A stretch of DNA of 64,000 bases, from positions 4,092,001 to 4,156,000 of the forward strand of contig OX637797.1 in NCBI GenBank assembly GCA_951802425.1, written 5' to 3'. Made by a program: the position numbers and the translations under genes. This stretch comes from Clavaria fumosa. Lineage: Eukaryota > Basidiomycota > Agaricomycetes > Agaricales > Clavariaceae. This document shows, in pieces, positions 44,385 to 56,700 of this stretch (position 1 is the first letter of the stretch; the number at the start of each line of letters is the position of its first letter). Below the pieces are notes generated by a model. The model ran no database searches. It saw nothing but the letters and a program-made list of their open reading frames with translations, and was not told the origin of the DNA.

Positions 44385-45491
44385 TGCCTGTGCTGAGAGC
44401 CTCCAAGTGCACCTGGATGGCCAGCTCTCGTGGCACACATTTCCCCACTTCTGGCTGCACCATGTGTGGGCGCTCTGCCAGTCTCACTTCCTCCTTCACC
44501 TCAGCCCCAATTCGGGTATGTCTCTGCTGCAAGATAGTATATCGGGGTATGCTTGCAGCAGGCACAGGGATGGAATGGGGGCTGGCACACTTCTTCTCCT
44601 CTACAAGAGCCCTTCTCTCTTTCTCATATGGCTCTAGGTAGGCTCAGAGCTGCACAATCTCCTTTTCATATTTCTCCACCATTTGGGGGGCACATGGTAC
44701 TGCACGGGTTTGGACCCTTGGGACCTGCAGACGCATATCAGGCAGGGGGCAGAAATGGACAGCATGGCCAGTCTGGTGGCATTGGAAACAACATCTCTCA
44801 TCAGCAGGGGCACATCCACAGCCCATGGCCACATCCAGAGGTTGCGGTACGGTCACGGCAGGTTGCGGTAGGGTCGTGGTAGGTCGTGCAGGGGTTGCGG
44901 TGTCCATTCTGCGAGTATCCCATCCAGTCGCCTTTGCTGGGCATCAAGCCTCTCAGCCAGCAGCTTCCATTCTCCATATGTCTCTGGCATCAGGGAGACA
45001 CCATAGATTCTCTCCACCAACCTCCTACTCAGGTTCAACTCCAACCAATGGACTAGGATTCCTGAGTCCTTCTCTGCACTCAACTTCGCCTGTCAGAACA
45101 GCATCTCGAATTTCGCGAAGAACTCCGGTGCTGTCATGGCACCCTGTTTCAGCCCTGCAATATCGGCAAGGGCAGTTGCACGGTCATTCAGGTCATCGAA
45201 TGCATGCTTCATCTCCTCCACAAACTCTGCCCAGGTTCCGGCCTCACCACTACCCAGGATCTCTTCTGCTTTCATATTTGCCCATTCAGCAGTGAATCCT
45301 TCTCCAGCAATTTTGCTCAGAGCAAAGAGGACCTTCACCAGGTCCACAGCATAGACAGTCAGGTTCACCATAAACAGGAGGTGTAGGGATCGGAGGAACG
45401 TACAGAAGTTCCTTTTCTGCCCATCAAAGGGGGCAACAGCTAGGTCCAGCATTCTATAGCACTGTAAAATAAAATTCCGGGCCTTTGGCAC
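44385..45491 (-). pseudogene. Gag, family G element 2
   Basis: Minus strand: capsid-like region as in element 1 (MLDLAVAPFDGQKRNF, AGTWAEFVEEMKHAFDDLND, LVERIYGVSLMPETYGEW), a stop at about 45093 shared with element 1, then a zinc knuckle CFQCHQTGHAVHFC (CX2CX4HX4C, about 44785) which element 1 lacks. After a TGA at 44646-44644 the C-terminal coiled coil continues (YLEPYEKERRALVEEKK) to about 44385. No pol is present. Confidence 0.75.
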
Positions 45492-45954
45492 TCAGGATTT
45501 CTTCGATCTCTTAACAGTCCTGTCCTCTCAGGCTGCTCTTCTAGTACTTATGTACCTATAGAACTCTTATTCTAACTCTTATTCTATGAAACTTTTGTTA
45601 ATGTGGGGCCTGAATGGTGTCCCAGGTGGTCACTCCACAACTCCTAGTGAGTTGCCCGTGTGCCCTTCTGACAATGGTCACAGAGCAAGGGCCCTGTCCA
45701 CTGGACCAGGAAACTACAGAAAAACTATGTATAGGGCCTTTCCATGCCCTGTACACTACATGATTCACTGGTATGTAGCTGTAAAGCAAAGTTCCGGGCC
45801 TTTGGCACTCAGTATCTCTTGGGGAGGGTCACAGTAGACTTCCTCCGGGTCTGATCATGTGTATCTACACACAGTAAAAATTTCGTGCAGTTCTGTTACA
45901 CACCACAGGCAGGGTAAAGAAGAAGAGGATGATAGGGGCTGAGCTGTGACAACA
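45492..45954 (-). other. Leader of family G element 2
   Basis: Non-coding. 45500-45830 matches 42222-42580 in inverted orientation (shared GAGTGCCAAAGGCCC, CCTGGTCCAGTGGACAGGGCCC and CTCACTAGGAG-type blocks). No gene seen. Confidence 0.6.
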
Positions 45955-46323
45955 TGTCACAGTTTGAAATTAAGGGTCCAGGCTAGCCGGGTTAGGACAC
46001 GGGGCTAGGGCAGACAGGCAGATCTTAGTATTATATCAGACTGGGTCTCACACAACTTAAGCATAAGGTCATGACGACAATACTAAGATAAGGGGAAAAG
46101 AGTACAAAAAAGGAAAAGTGAAAGTACTTATAGCAAATGCTTCGGCACTTGCCGGCGTTCCCACGCTCGGACCCTCGGATCACATGACATGCCCAGGCCC
46201 AGGTCATGTGACCTTCCGATTACATAATCTTGGACACAGTCACAGGTCATGTGACCTTCCAACAACCCTTCCCAGTTTCTCCACAACTGCTCTTTTTGGA
46301 TGCTTATGTAAGCGATCCTAACA
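45955..46323 (-). repeat. Family G LTR (element 2), about 369 bp
   Basis: On the minus strand it starts TGTTAGGATCGCTTACATAAG at 46323 and probably ends CAAACTGTGACA at 45955. It contains two GGTCACATGACC sites against six in element 1. The 3' limit is inferred from the CA end only. Confidence 0.7.
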
Positions 46324-46419
46324 GTTGCCGACAACAGTGAGATGTGAAGGAAATGCTGGTTTTAATGAATTTGGATTGAGCTTTTCATCGACAAGCTCAA
46401 GACCTTTGTGAATGTAGAA

Positions 46420-46640
46420 ACCCTGTCTGATTTTAGAACAGCTGGGCAGAGAAAATGAATGTAAAGGACGCACGTAATAGGGCTGTAGCATGGGCCCTTT
46501 GAATGCCTGCGAGTGGCAGTAAAGGCAATGGAACTTAAGTTGTTCATAGCTTTCAATTGTCGGCGGAATTGCGATGCACTTGTTGCAGAGTGCTCGCGAG
46601 CAGCGGTCACAAATGACGAGATGACCGCCATTCAGTGTAA
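46420..46640 (-). pseudogene. PHD/RING-like zinc-finger fragment
   Basis: Minus-strand frame reads GGHLVICDRCSRALCNKC, IAIPPTIESYEQLKFHCLYCH and SQAFKGPMLQPYYV: a CX2C...CX2C...CX2CH pattern like PHD-type fingers of multi-copy basidiomycete proteins. No start, stop or partner exon is found. It adjoins the family G LTR, which may have cut it. Confidence 0.5.
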
Positions 46641-47599
46641 GGGTCCACCCTAGGGGTGAAGGGACTTTCCCTGGATGCTTAGCTAATCAGCCACACTTAT
46701 CCCACTACTGTCACTACGACTGCATAACTACTGCTATAAACAGGGTTCTAACGCACTTGTGATGCGGGATATTCGGTCTCACTTAACCAACATCTTACAT
46801 TCAGACACATGTAACAATACTATGGTTGGTTAGCACAGTTGCTTGGCAGGTAAGCAGTGAATACATACCTGCTCACCCCCACTTTCATGACTGTGCAAAA
46901 TCTGGGGAGGCAGGAGTGATCCAACGCCAGGGTTTACCTGTAGAGCGTGTCCACCTGTACTCTTCTTTGGTGTCTGTTTAGTTCAGGCCATTGTGAGGGT
47001 CAGAGAGGTGTTATCAATAGATCAATCAATGAGTGGCCATGCCTTTCCCACATGTTCAGGGATGATTGTATTTTTAGAACTACAAATAAATCACATTGGT
47101 TGAAGTTCAGCTATTCGAAAAGAACGTCCTGGCCGACAATGGCCAAAGTGGTATCAGCATCAAAAAGAGCAGGGCCCATAGTTGATGTTTACTAATAAAT
47201 CGTATGGGCCAAAGGTAAGGCAATTGATAAAAACGACCTGGCCGATATTTACCTCAACAAAGAAAGTGGTCTGGCTGAAGTGGCATCAGAGTCGAAAAGA
47301 GCACGTCGGCCCATGACTAAGGTTAGGGTTAGGTCTGACAAATGATCAATATTTTACCTAACTAAGTAAATGGTTACTTGTAAATAATAATAAAATGATG
47401 AAGTCCAAGCAAAAAAGTTGAGTAGCAAAAAATTAAGTAGATTTGAGAAAATATGTAGGGCACGAAGTTGGAGGCTGAGTGGCCAAGTCAACCTCCAACA
47501 CACCCGAGTGCCTGATGAAAATGCTCCAGAGCGAAGGGGAAGTGCCAGCAGGCAAATCCCACTCCACTAGAGCACACTAGATATGAAAGTTGTAGCTAG
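46641..47599. other. Non-coding region with degenerate repeats
   Basis: No supported gene. Words such as GACAATGGCCAAAGTGG, AAAAGAGCAGGGCCCA and GAAAAGAGCACGTCGGCCCA at 47125-47320 look like two to three copies of a decayed repeat of about 90 bp. Confidence 0.4.
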
Positions 47600-48045
47600 G
47601 GAGGAGGAGGATGACCACCGCATGACGGCAGCCCCTCCTCCCATGGCCCATATGGCCACCTCCAATCGCTCAAATGGCGATCTAAACAAAGCAACAGGGT
47701 GAGAGGATGACCACCACATAATGGCGGCCCCTCCTCCCATGGCCCATATGGCCACCCATGTCACAGTGCAGAGAAGAAAAAACTCACCAGTGCAGGGAGG
47801 CGGGAGGATGACCACCGTATAGTGGCCATATAGCCACCCCATGTCACAGTGCAGAAAAGAAAAACTCACCAGTGCAGGGAGGCGGGAGGATGACTGCCGC
47901 ATAGTGGTGGCTCCTCCTCCCATGGCCCATATGGCCACCCCCATCAATAACTCAAATGGCCGGCTAAAGAAAGGAAGAGGGTGGGAGGATGACTGCCGCA
48001 TAATGGCAGCCCCTCCTCTCATGGCCCATATAGCCACCCTCTTCC
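47600..48045. repeat. Tandem repeat of roughly 90-100 bp, five degenerate units
   Basis: Each unit has GGGAGGATGACCACCGCAT...GGC, then GCCCCTCCTCCCATGGCCCA and TATGGCCACC (starts near 47608, 47703, 47800, 47884, 47980). Some units share CACAGTGCAG(A)GAAGAAAAAACTCACCAG-type spacers. The open frames across it are by-products. Confidence 0.7.
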
Positions 48046-48149
48046 ATGACGCATTCTGCAGGGGAGGGAACGCATAAATAAATGTATTATGAGAATGGGC
48101 TGGGCACTTACCTTAGCAGGCATTGGAGTCGATGTGACCCCAACACCTG

Positions 48150-48220
48150 ATGACAATGAAGGGAAACATCCAGGCAATATACTGCAGATATATTGCCTGG
48201 ATGTTTCCCTTAGTTGTCAT
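48150..48220. other. Perfect-type hairpin, 32-bp arms and 7-nt loop
   Basis: ATGACAATGAAGGGAAACAT plus 12 bp (48150-48181) pairs with 48189-48220 with two mismatches, loop CTGCAGA. It could be a small-RNA precursor, a tiny fold-back element or a structured 3' end. Nothing else nearby explains it. Confidence 0.6.
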
Positions 48221-49091
48221 GACCAGCTTGAGGGGAGGGGGCAGAGGGGAGGGAGTGACGAGGTTGAGATGGTGGTGGTTGAAGGGAAAGAGCAAGTGCG
48301 TGACATGTCGTAAAATGAACCAACCGTGTTTGTAACTGTTAGTCTGGTTGTTTATGGTCATGTGACTGCATCTTTTTTGTTTTTGTTTTTAATCAGCATT
48401 TATATACCGCAACATGTGTTGAAGTGAGAGTATGCTCGCGACTGCAGTAGTTAGCAAAGGACTGTATCAAGCAGCGTTTGGACAGAGCTCTGCAAACATG
48501 TAAGGAATGACTATGCTACGTGGTGCGACTACGGTGAACCAGATTACGTAATATCTAATGCTACGACGACTAAGGTCTCCGTACCTCCAACAACATGTAG
48601 CTACAACAAAGATATGGTTGTACATGTATGTGAATTTGTAGTGTTGGTATAGTTGTGTAGGGAAGTGTATGTGGAATTTTCTGTAGGGCTCTTCCTTTAG
48701 TCTAAGTCCTCAATAATAGATGCTTACGTTATATGGTGACAAAGTATATACCAATCCCACAAGCCTCCAATCTCTAATGAGTGTAATGTATGTAATGTAT
48801 GTATCATTACTGTCTCGAGCGAGTAGTATGGTTAGTATTTGCCATCTGCTGCACTGCTTTTGCAGTCATCTTCCGGGCCCTTGGGAGTGGCTTTCTGGGG
48901 ACAAGGACGACGTCCTCAGTCATTTGAGTGCTGAAACCAAACTCATAATCAGAGCTGTTCGATTGCCATGTCAAATAGACTTACCTTGGCCCTGCTACGG
49001 GAGGCTCACCCTCCACCTGCAAGATCCTCACCCTGCAAGGCTTTTTCCTGGTCGAGTATATGATCAGTGCCCATTGAACATAATTGGTGAC
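48221..49091. other. Non-coding region
   Basis: AT-rich DNA without a supported gene; an open frame at 48720-49145 looks like chance and runs into the 3' end of the gene on the other strand. Confidence 0.35.
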
Positions 49092-49878
49092 TTACAGTGG
49101 TTTCAGGGGTGCATCTCCTGGCTTCCTCTTCCGGACACGCTCTAGAGGTGGGCGACCAATGAGTGAGTCTTGATGGATAGCAACCATAAGTGCTGAATCA
49201 AGGAGCCACTGAGGGACTCCAGGTGGCAGAGTTCCCGGCTCAATCTCCTGCTGGCGGGCAATGTCACGGAGCCCCAGTCCGATTCCCAATACAATCAAAG
49301 GTGCAGCAGCGGTGTTGACAAGCTCTGCATGTAGCAGAACTTTGGCCTTCTTGAAACCTGCAGATGTGTGGAATGTCTGGGGCAAGTAGCCGCCAGCAAA
49401 GGTCCAAGAAGACCACTCAGGGAGAGCCTGAGTGGTCTTCGCAAGAAAGTCGGCCTCACCCTGAAAGGCTATATTAACACATAGAAATTGGAAAGCATAT
49501 GTACTTACATTTGTATTGTCCACAAACTTAACCATTTCCTGGAAACAGGGATCCTGTGACAATTGGCGCAAGTACGCAATCCAAGTCTCCTTGCTGTGGG
49601 GCACAGCAGTAGGGCTGGCTGGATGCACAGAAGCAAGAGTGGTAGGACAGGGCACTAGAGCATTGTCGTCGGTGATGGCCAATGTGCTTTCATCAGGTGA
49701 TGTCAGGCCTTCAGCCAAGATGTTAGCAATAGATTCGGCCAAGTCGTCAACTGCCGCATCTGCCAGGGCATCCTCATCAGCTGTTCTCGTTGGCAAATCA
49801 GGACGTGATTTGGCCAAAGGCTTGACATCACGGCCCTTGTCATCGTTGTCATTGTCGTTGTTGTCATTGTTGTCATTG
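49092..49878 (-). pseudogene. Unnamed multi-exon gene, 3' part (split by family D)
   Basis: Minus strand: an Asn/Asp tract (from 49878), KPLAKSRPDLPTRTADEDAL, an acidic linker, KETWIAYLRQLSQDPCFQEM, an intron of about 50 nt near 49505-49455, then LPEWSSWTFAGGYLPQTFH and GVPQWLLDSALMVAIHQDS, ending RKRKPGDAPLKPL at 49092. I do not recognise a named domain. It looks like a multi-copy basidiomycete protein. The N-terminal part lies at 61022-62613, beyond the inserted element. Confidence 0.55.
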
Positions 49879-50391
49879 TGTTATGGATCTGGTACTGGAT
49901 GCAGTCAGAAATGAGTCACTGAGAGTCAGGATGACTCAGACAGGTCCTCAATTCCTTATGCAGTTGGTCTACAGGACTAGGAGAATCTCATGAACTCTTC
50001 AGCTTGTTTCTCCTGTGTCTGGTTAGCTACCTATTCACTGATCTATTTTGACCTATCTACATTAATTTGGCTTAAGTGTGCAATACCTATGGAGTGGTCA
50101 GTCATTGAGCCATAGTATCAACCTGTGGAGTGATACCAGGTTGAGGCAGACTATGGAGGTCAATGGCTAAGCCCATGGGATGTTGTGACTTAGGTTACTA
50201 ACTAATAATAATATCTGCCCAAAGCAATGCCTTGCTAGCAGTGTTGGTTTCAATACTGTTAGCAGGAAGGTATGGAACTGGAGGATCTACTAGTCCTGTA
50301 GACCGACTGCATAAGGAATTGAGGACCTGTCTGAGTCATCCTGACTCTCAGTGACTCATTTCTGACTGCATCCAGTACCAGATCCATAACA
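49879..50391 (+). repeat. Family D 5' LTR, aberrant, 513 bp with 102-bp inverted ends
   Basis: The last 410 bp match 60612-61021. The first 102 bp (TGTTATGGATCTGGTACTGG...) are not the LTR start seen at 59033 but an inverted copy of the LTR 3' end (50290-50391, 60920-61021), with one T/C mismatch at a CpG. It therefore lacks U3 and the TATA box of the 3' LTR. Confidence 0.82.
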
Positions 50392-50761
50392 TTGGTGGAC
50401 ACTGTGGGATCATATTATTATTATTTTAATTACAGGAAACCCATACTAGGAGATGTCCAAGTAAGGACAACCTAGGAGGCAAAAGGTATATAAGGGCCAG
50501 CCTTGTGCCCCAGGAGCCCCCCAGGATTGCCCTGCTTCCAGCACTGCAATTTTCTTGCTTACATACAGTGCACTCACCCTGCTCTGCTTTTCACAAGCTA
50601 ATCACTATTGTCAACTGTGTTCAGCCTAACTGTACTGCTGCTCCCTGAGAACCCTTGTGGTATTAAATCCCATAGCAATTGGTAGAAGTTGTTGTTCATT
50701 AACAGGAGATCTATAGCCTATTGAGCTGAGGGTTGATTGTTGTGTTTGAAAGCATAGAAGG
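50392..50761 (+). promoter_or_regulatory. Leader of family D with primer site candidate and TATA box
   Basis: TGGTGGACACTGTGGGATC begins two bases after the LTR, a plausible tRNA primer site, though the tRNA is not identified. TATATAAG at 50487-50494 is followed by GCCCCAGGA near 50509, similar to the sequence before the downstream ORF (58060-58095). This could drive transcription despite the U3-less 5' LTR, but such RNA would lack the R region needed for normal retrotransposition. Confidence 0.5.
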
Positions 50762-53700
50762 ATGTCAGCTATTATGACTGCAGAGGACATTAGACCTACT
50801 ACTCCTGTAGGTCATCCCCCTACTTCTGATCTACCTAAGGTTGTTGAGCCTAGGGTAGAGGAAGGAGACTTTACTCCTCGCATCCCAGTGACACCCATCA
50901 CTGAGACTGTTGAGGATCCTAGAAGCCTACTTCTGGGGAGTGTATCCTTCCTGTCAGAAGTGACTGGACCCATGAAGTTGGAGAGGCAAGACCTGACCAG
51001 TGCTCAGAGTTACCCTGGTCTACTCCCAACTTTGTTTCATAGGAGAGATCTATCACAAGATCATGTTGGAAGGAGGAATGAAGGAGCTCTGCTTGGAGAA
51101 CATTATCTTCAGAGAAGAGTTGGATATGCTAGGATGAGCAGAGCTGTGGCAAAGAGGTACATCAGAGAGTTGGACCTGTTGAAGGAGTTGTTTAGGAAGA
51201 TTTGGTTGGTACCAGGGAGAGGGTACTTCTTGGATCATAACAAGTACAAATCTTTGAAGGAGGCTTTGGCTGTGTTGAAGAAGAGGGCTATGGAAGCAAA
51301 CCTAGACACTGAGATGGGTATTCCCTCTCTCCCCATGATTGGAAGGGGAGGGAGCCACATGGTACTCTTGTCTGCCAATGACTATGAAGTGCTAGGTTGT
51401 GCATTTGCTGATGAAGTGGAAAGTTTCTTGGCCACCATGGATCAAATCCTAGGTGAGGTTGGATCTAAGAAAGAAACTAGTGAGGAGAAGATGTGGCAAG
51501 AGTTGAAGAAGAAACCACCACCAACCCCTGAAGGCTCTGGGGTTTACCAGAAGGTCACTGGAGGCAAGACTCCATCAGACCCTATTCCCCCTTCTGTCTC
51601 TCAGGTTGCAGGACCTTCCAGGACTCTGCAGAGAAATATCAGAGAGTCCATGCATTTTCCAGACTTCACTTCTGGACTCAAGGATCTTAGCACCCTTCCT
51701 CAGTTTGTGACCTTTACTAGAGGAACATTAGAAGATCCCTCTCCCTTGACCACCACTTATGAGAGGGAAGAGGAGGAAGAACTTGAGTATGCTGGGAGGG
51801 GAAAGGAGAGGACTCCTTACTCTGAGGATTTTCAGAGAGAACAGCCCAGATCACAGACCTATTCATCACCCAGGATTCCTCCTAGAAGGGATCCTCTTCC
51901 ACCAGTTCACCAGCCTATCCCAGGACCCCCTCCAGGAGGAGACCCAGATGAAGATCCAGACCATGAACCACCTCATGGGCCACCCAGGAGGCCACCAGGA
52001 AGAAGACCCTTCGCTTCAGGAAGCTCTGGACCAGGGAGCTCTAGAGGTTCTAGAGCACCAGGAGGCCCAGGAGGGCCAGGGGATCCCCCTGACCCTAGAG
52101 ACCCACCAGGACCCTTAGGACCTTTAAGGCCAGAGGACCCTAATCCCCAAAGGAACCCAACTCCACTTGCAGACCCTTATGCTTATGTATTTGACCCTAA
52201 GCTTAAGGCTTCTGACATACCTGAGTGGGATGGAAACTCAGACACACTAGCTAAATGGCTGAAGAGAGTCACACAGATATCTGAGAGATCCTACCCTGTC
52301 TTTAGACAGCTAGGAGGCCTTGTACCCCAAAGACTAACCAGATCTGCTGAAGTTTGGTATTGGTCATTACCTGTTGAAAAGAGAAGAGAGATTGAAGCAG
52401 ATTGGGGTACACTCAGACAAGCCATTAGAAGCTATTACATGAACAGGAGTTGGTTGGATAAGCAGAAGGCCAGGGCCAATAAGGCATCCTACAGAGATCT
52501 TGAGAATTCCCATGAGTTGCCAAGTGAATATTACATCAGGAAGGTGGAACTCTTAACTCTAGTCTACAACATGTCAGACTCTGAGTTGATTTTGGAGATA
52601 ATGAATGGAGCACCACCATCCTGGGTTAACATACTCAACCCTCACTTCTACAACACATTGGTAGAATTCCAGGAAGCCATCAAGTATCATGAAGACAATC
52701 TACTTAGGATGGACCCACCTAGAGAGAAGAAGAAGTTCTTTTTCAGGAAGCCTGTAGCTAAGTCTAGGCTCAAGTCTGCCAGAACTCACCTAGTAGGATG
52801 GACCAGCAAGATGCAGTCTCCAAAGTTTCCTAGGGATGACAAGAATGTTTCTGAGAAACCACCTGAGTCTATAGGTGCTAGACCTTGTAGGCACTGTGGC
52901 AGTGGGAAACATTGGGACCCTGATTGCAAGTATGCAAGGAAGGGGAATAAGGCTGCTAGAGTCCATGCTGTTGAGGTAGACTCAGAGGAAGAAGAAGCCC
53001 AGGCTGAGTATGATGATCTGTACTATGGATTATCAGATGAAGAAGAAGCTGAGAGCCATGAAGATCAGGAGGATTTTCATGAGGCCCTCCAGTTACCTGA
53101 ATCTGCTGTCCTCCACACTGACCCAGTAGTGGAGCCTAAGGAAGGGATTTCAGTTCTGGAGGGTGAGGCCTCTCAGGGTACTATGGATACACAGGCTCAG
53201 GAAGAAAAGGAACAGGACAACCCCTCTATATCAGCCTCAGTTCACCATGTAGCTGCCAGTGGACTTGTGACGAGGCCAAGGCCTTCACTCAATAGGAGGA
53301 GTAGGAGAAGGTTGGCTCATCAAGTAGCAGCTAGACATTATTCAGTCAGAGGACTCTCAGGGACAAGCCAGACTTTACTTAAGCTTCACAAGCTAATGGC
53401 TAGACCCCCTGGAACTTCCTTCCTTGGATCCAAGGCAACCAGGACCCATTGTTACCTAGGGAGTTTCAAGGAGAACCTGACTGATGTGATAGTGGACTCT
53501 GGATCTGATATTACCTTAATATCTTTGACCACCCTTGAAGGATTGGACAATCCTCCTAAGATCAAGACTGGTCAGAAGATTAATCTCATTCAAGTGACTG
53601 GTAGAAGTTCTATCTCTGGTTTCATCAACACAGACATCTATTTTGAAACTTCAGAGGGACCAGTTCAGTTGAATGTAGATGCTTATGTAGTCAAGGGAAT

Positions 53701-56700
53701 GACTACACCCTTTATCTTGGGAAATGACTTTGCAGATCAGTACTCTATCTCAGTCATGAGGAAGGAAGGAGAGACCTGTCTGCTGTTTGGGGACACTGGT
53801 AGAAGTGTGCTAGTCAAAAGCTCCACTTCACCTTCCTACTTGGATGATGAAGGTCACTCATTTAAGATATCTATGAGTAAAGACCATAAAAACAAAAGAA
53901 TCCTTCATCACCACTCTCAGAGAGTTAAGAGAAGAGAGAGGAAGGCATCATCAGACCCATATGCTAGGTCTGCTGTTGAAGCTATTATCCATCCTGGAAC
54001 CTCAAAGTATATCTCTGTCAGAGTCAACTTCCCAAGGAAATTGGACTATGTCTACGTAGAGAAGATATTCTTCAATGGGAGAAGTCTGGAGGATGTGTAT
54101 GCTTGCCCTGACTCTGTCATCACCAAGGATAACCCTAGGATACATGTTACCAACTTTGCAAGTTATCCTATTGTCATCCATAAGGGTCAGGTGCTTGGAG
54201 TGGCTCACAATCCTAAAACTTGGTTAGTGCAGACTTCCCATTGTAGCTATGAAGACATAGTGAAAGCTGAGAACTATGCTTCACTTGTCAGGAGTATCCA
54301 TTCACACTATGAGAGTGGAGATCTCAAGTCTGGCATGGTTGCCTCAGAGCTACTGGACAAAAACCTTCTTCAGTACTCAGGGACTGAAGACCCATTAGCA
54401 GAAGACCCTCTAGAAGGAGGACCCAAAGGTTCTGAAACTCCACCAGATCTTGTCAAGACTGGAGAGTTGTTGGAGGCAGTGGATATTTCTAAGGATCTCA
54501 CTAAAGATCAGGCAAAGGCTCTACACAAAGTATTACTGACTAACCATCTTGCCTTTGGACTTGATGGAAGGTTAGGGAGTCATCCAGGAGAATTGGAGAT
54601 TAAGCTAAGGCCTGAATCCAAAGAGATATCCCTACCACCCTTTGGTTCATCTTCACCTGCTAAGAGAGAAGTTATGGATGAGCAAATTGACACTTGGCTG
54701 AATAATGGAGTGATATCCCCTTCTAAGAGCCCATGGGGAGCTCCTGCATTCATTGTCTATAGAAATGGTAAACCAAGGATGGTCATTGACTATAGGAGAC
54801 TTAATGCTGTCACCATCCCTGATGAATTCCCTTTGCCTAGGCAGGAGGATATTCTTCAAGCATTAACTGGATGTCAATGGTTGTCTACCTTGGATGCACT
54901 TGCTGGATTCACTCAAATCACTATCAAGAAAGAAGACAGAGAGAAAACAGCATTTAGGACCCATAGAGGTCTTCACCAATTCAATAGAATGCCATTTGGA
55001 CTTAGGAATGGTCCTAGTACCTTCCAAAGGGTGATGCAAGGTGTGCTAGCACCCTACTTATGGGTGTTCACCTTGGTATACATTGATGATATAGTGGTCT
55101 ACTCTACTACCTTTGAAGACCACTTGAAGCACCTAGACCTTGTATTCAAGGCTATCATCAAAGGAAACATCACTCTGGCTCCAAATAAATGTCATTTTGC
55201 TTACCAGTCTTTACTGCTATTAGGACAAAAGGTGTCCAGACTAGGACTATCCACCCATAGGGAGAAGGTTGGTACTATAGTTCAACTAGCTGAGCCAAAG
55301 AATGTTAGTGAACTCCAGACCTTCTTAGGGATGATGGTGTATTTCTCAGCCTACATCCCTTACTATGCATGGATAGCTAGTCCCCTATTCAAACTTCTTA
55401 GGAAGGACCATAAGTGGGATTGGGGATCTTTACAACAGGAAGCTTTTGAACTGTGCAAACAAGTCCTTACCAATGCACCTGTTAGGGCATATGCCATGCC
55501 AGGGTTACCTTATAGGCTGTACACTGATGCCTGTGACTATGGCCTTGGAGCTATACTCCAACAGGTCCAACCTATTAAGGTCAAGGACTTGAAAGGAACA
55601 AGGATTTATGATAAGTTATGGAAGGCTTACCAGGATAAGCAGCCTGTCCCTAAACCTATCTTTGCTGTTGCAAACCCAGAGGAACCCACTTATCAAGATT
55701 CTTGGGCTAATAACTTTGAAGACACTGTTGTCCACCTGGAGAGAGTCATCAGTTATTGGTCAAGAATCCTTAAGGCTGCTGAAAGGAATTACTCACCTAC
55801 TGAGAGAGAAGCATTGGCCCTGAAGGAAGGACTAATTAAGTTCCAGTGCTTCTTGGAAGGAAGTGTAGTAACTGCCATAACAGATCATGCAGCCCTTACT
55901 TGGAGTAGAACCTATCAGAATGTCAATAGGAGGTTGCTTAGCTGGGGTACAGTGCTTTCATCTTACCCAAACCTCAAAATTGTACATAGGGCTGGTAGAG
56001 TTCACTCCAATGTAGACCCTATATCTAGGCTGAGGAGGAGAGTCCCTTACCAGTTAGGACCCTCTTCAGACCCTACTCAGGAACTTCAACTCAAGGCTTC
56101 ATCAGACAGGAATTGGAGGTCTGGTCAAGCCTCTGATATTGAAGATCCTCTTCTCAATATGTATGAGGAGTTGGGTGAGAAATTTGAAGAGAAGCTTCTT
56201 AGAGTTGCTACCAAATACATCAGCTCAGAAGAAGAATATGATGGTCAGGATCCTCTGACTTCAGAGAGTGTGGAGATTCTCACCTCTGATGGGCATGTTC
56301 TCACAATGCCCTATCAAACTTCAAAATCTTACTCTATCCTTGTTGGCATTGACTCCAAGGAGCTAGAGAAGTGGAGAGCTGGTTACCTTGAAGACTCTCA
56401 CTTCTCTAGAGTCCTTAAGTCAAAGAGGGCAGAACAAGATGTATCTAACCCAGAGTACCCTCAGTACTATGAGCATACTAATGGGTTGGTATACTTTGAA
56501 GATTGGAATGGAAACAACAGGCTATGTGTACCACTTAGTCTCAGACTGGAAATTATGGGAGAAGTCCATAACTCCCTTTCTGAGGCTGCTCATGGTGGAT
56601 ACTACAAGACTTACAACAGAATAGCCTCCACTTACTACTGGCCTAGGATGTCTAGAGATATCAAGAAGTACACCTCTACCTGTGATATCTGCCAGAAGAC

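Noticed and set aside
48720..49145. 141-residue plus-strand ORF
   Set aside because: No recognisable composition or motif and it overlaps the 3' end of the minus-strand gene.
49879..50391. Independent MITE (TIR element) at the left end of family D
   Set aside because: No target duplication around it alone; its right 410 bp match the 3' LTR and the gene tract is interrupted only at the outer ends of the 11.1-kb unit.
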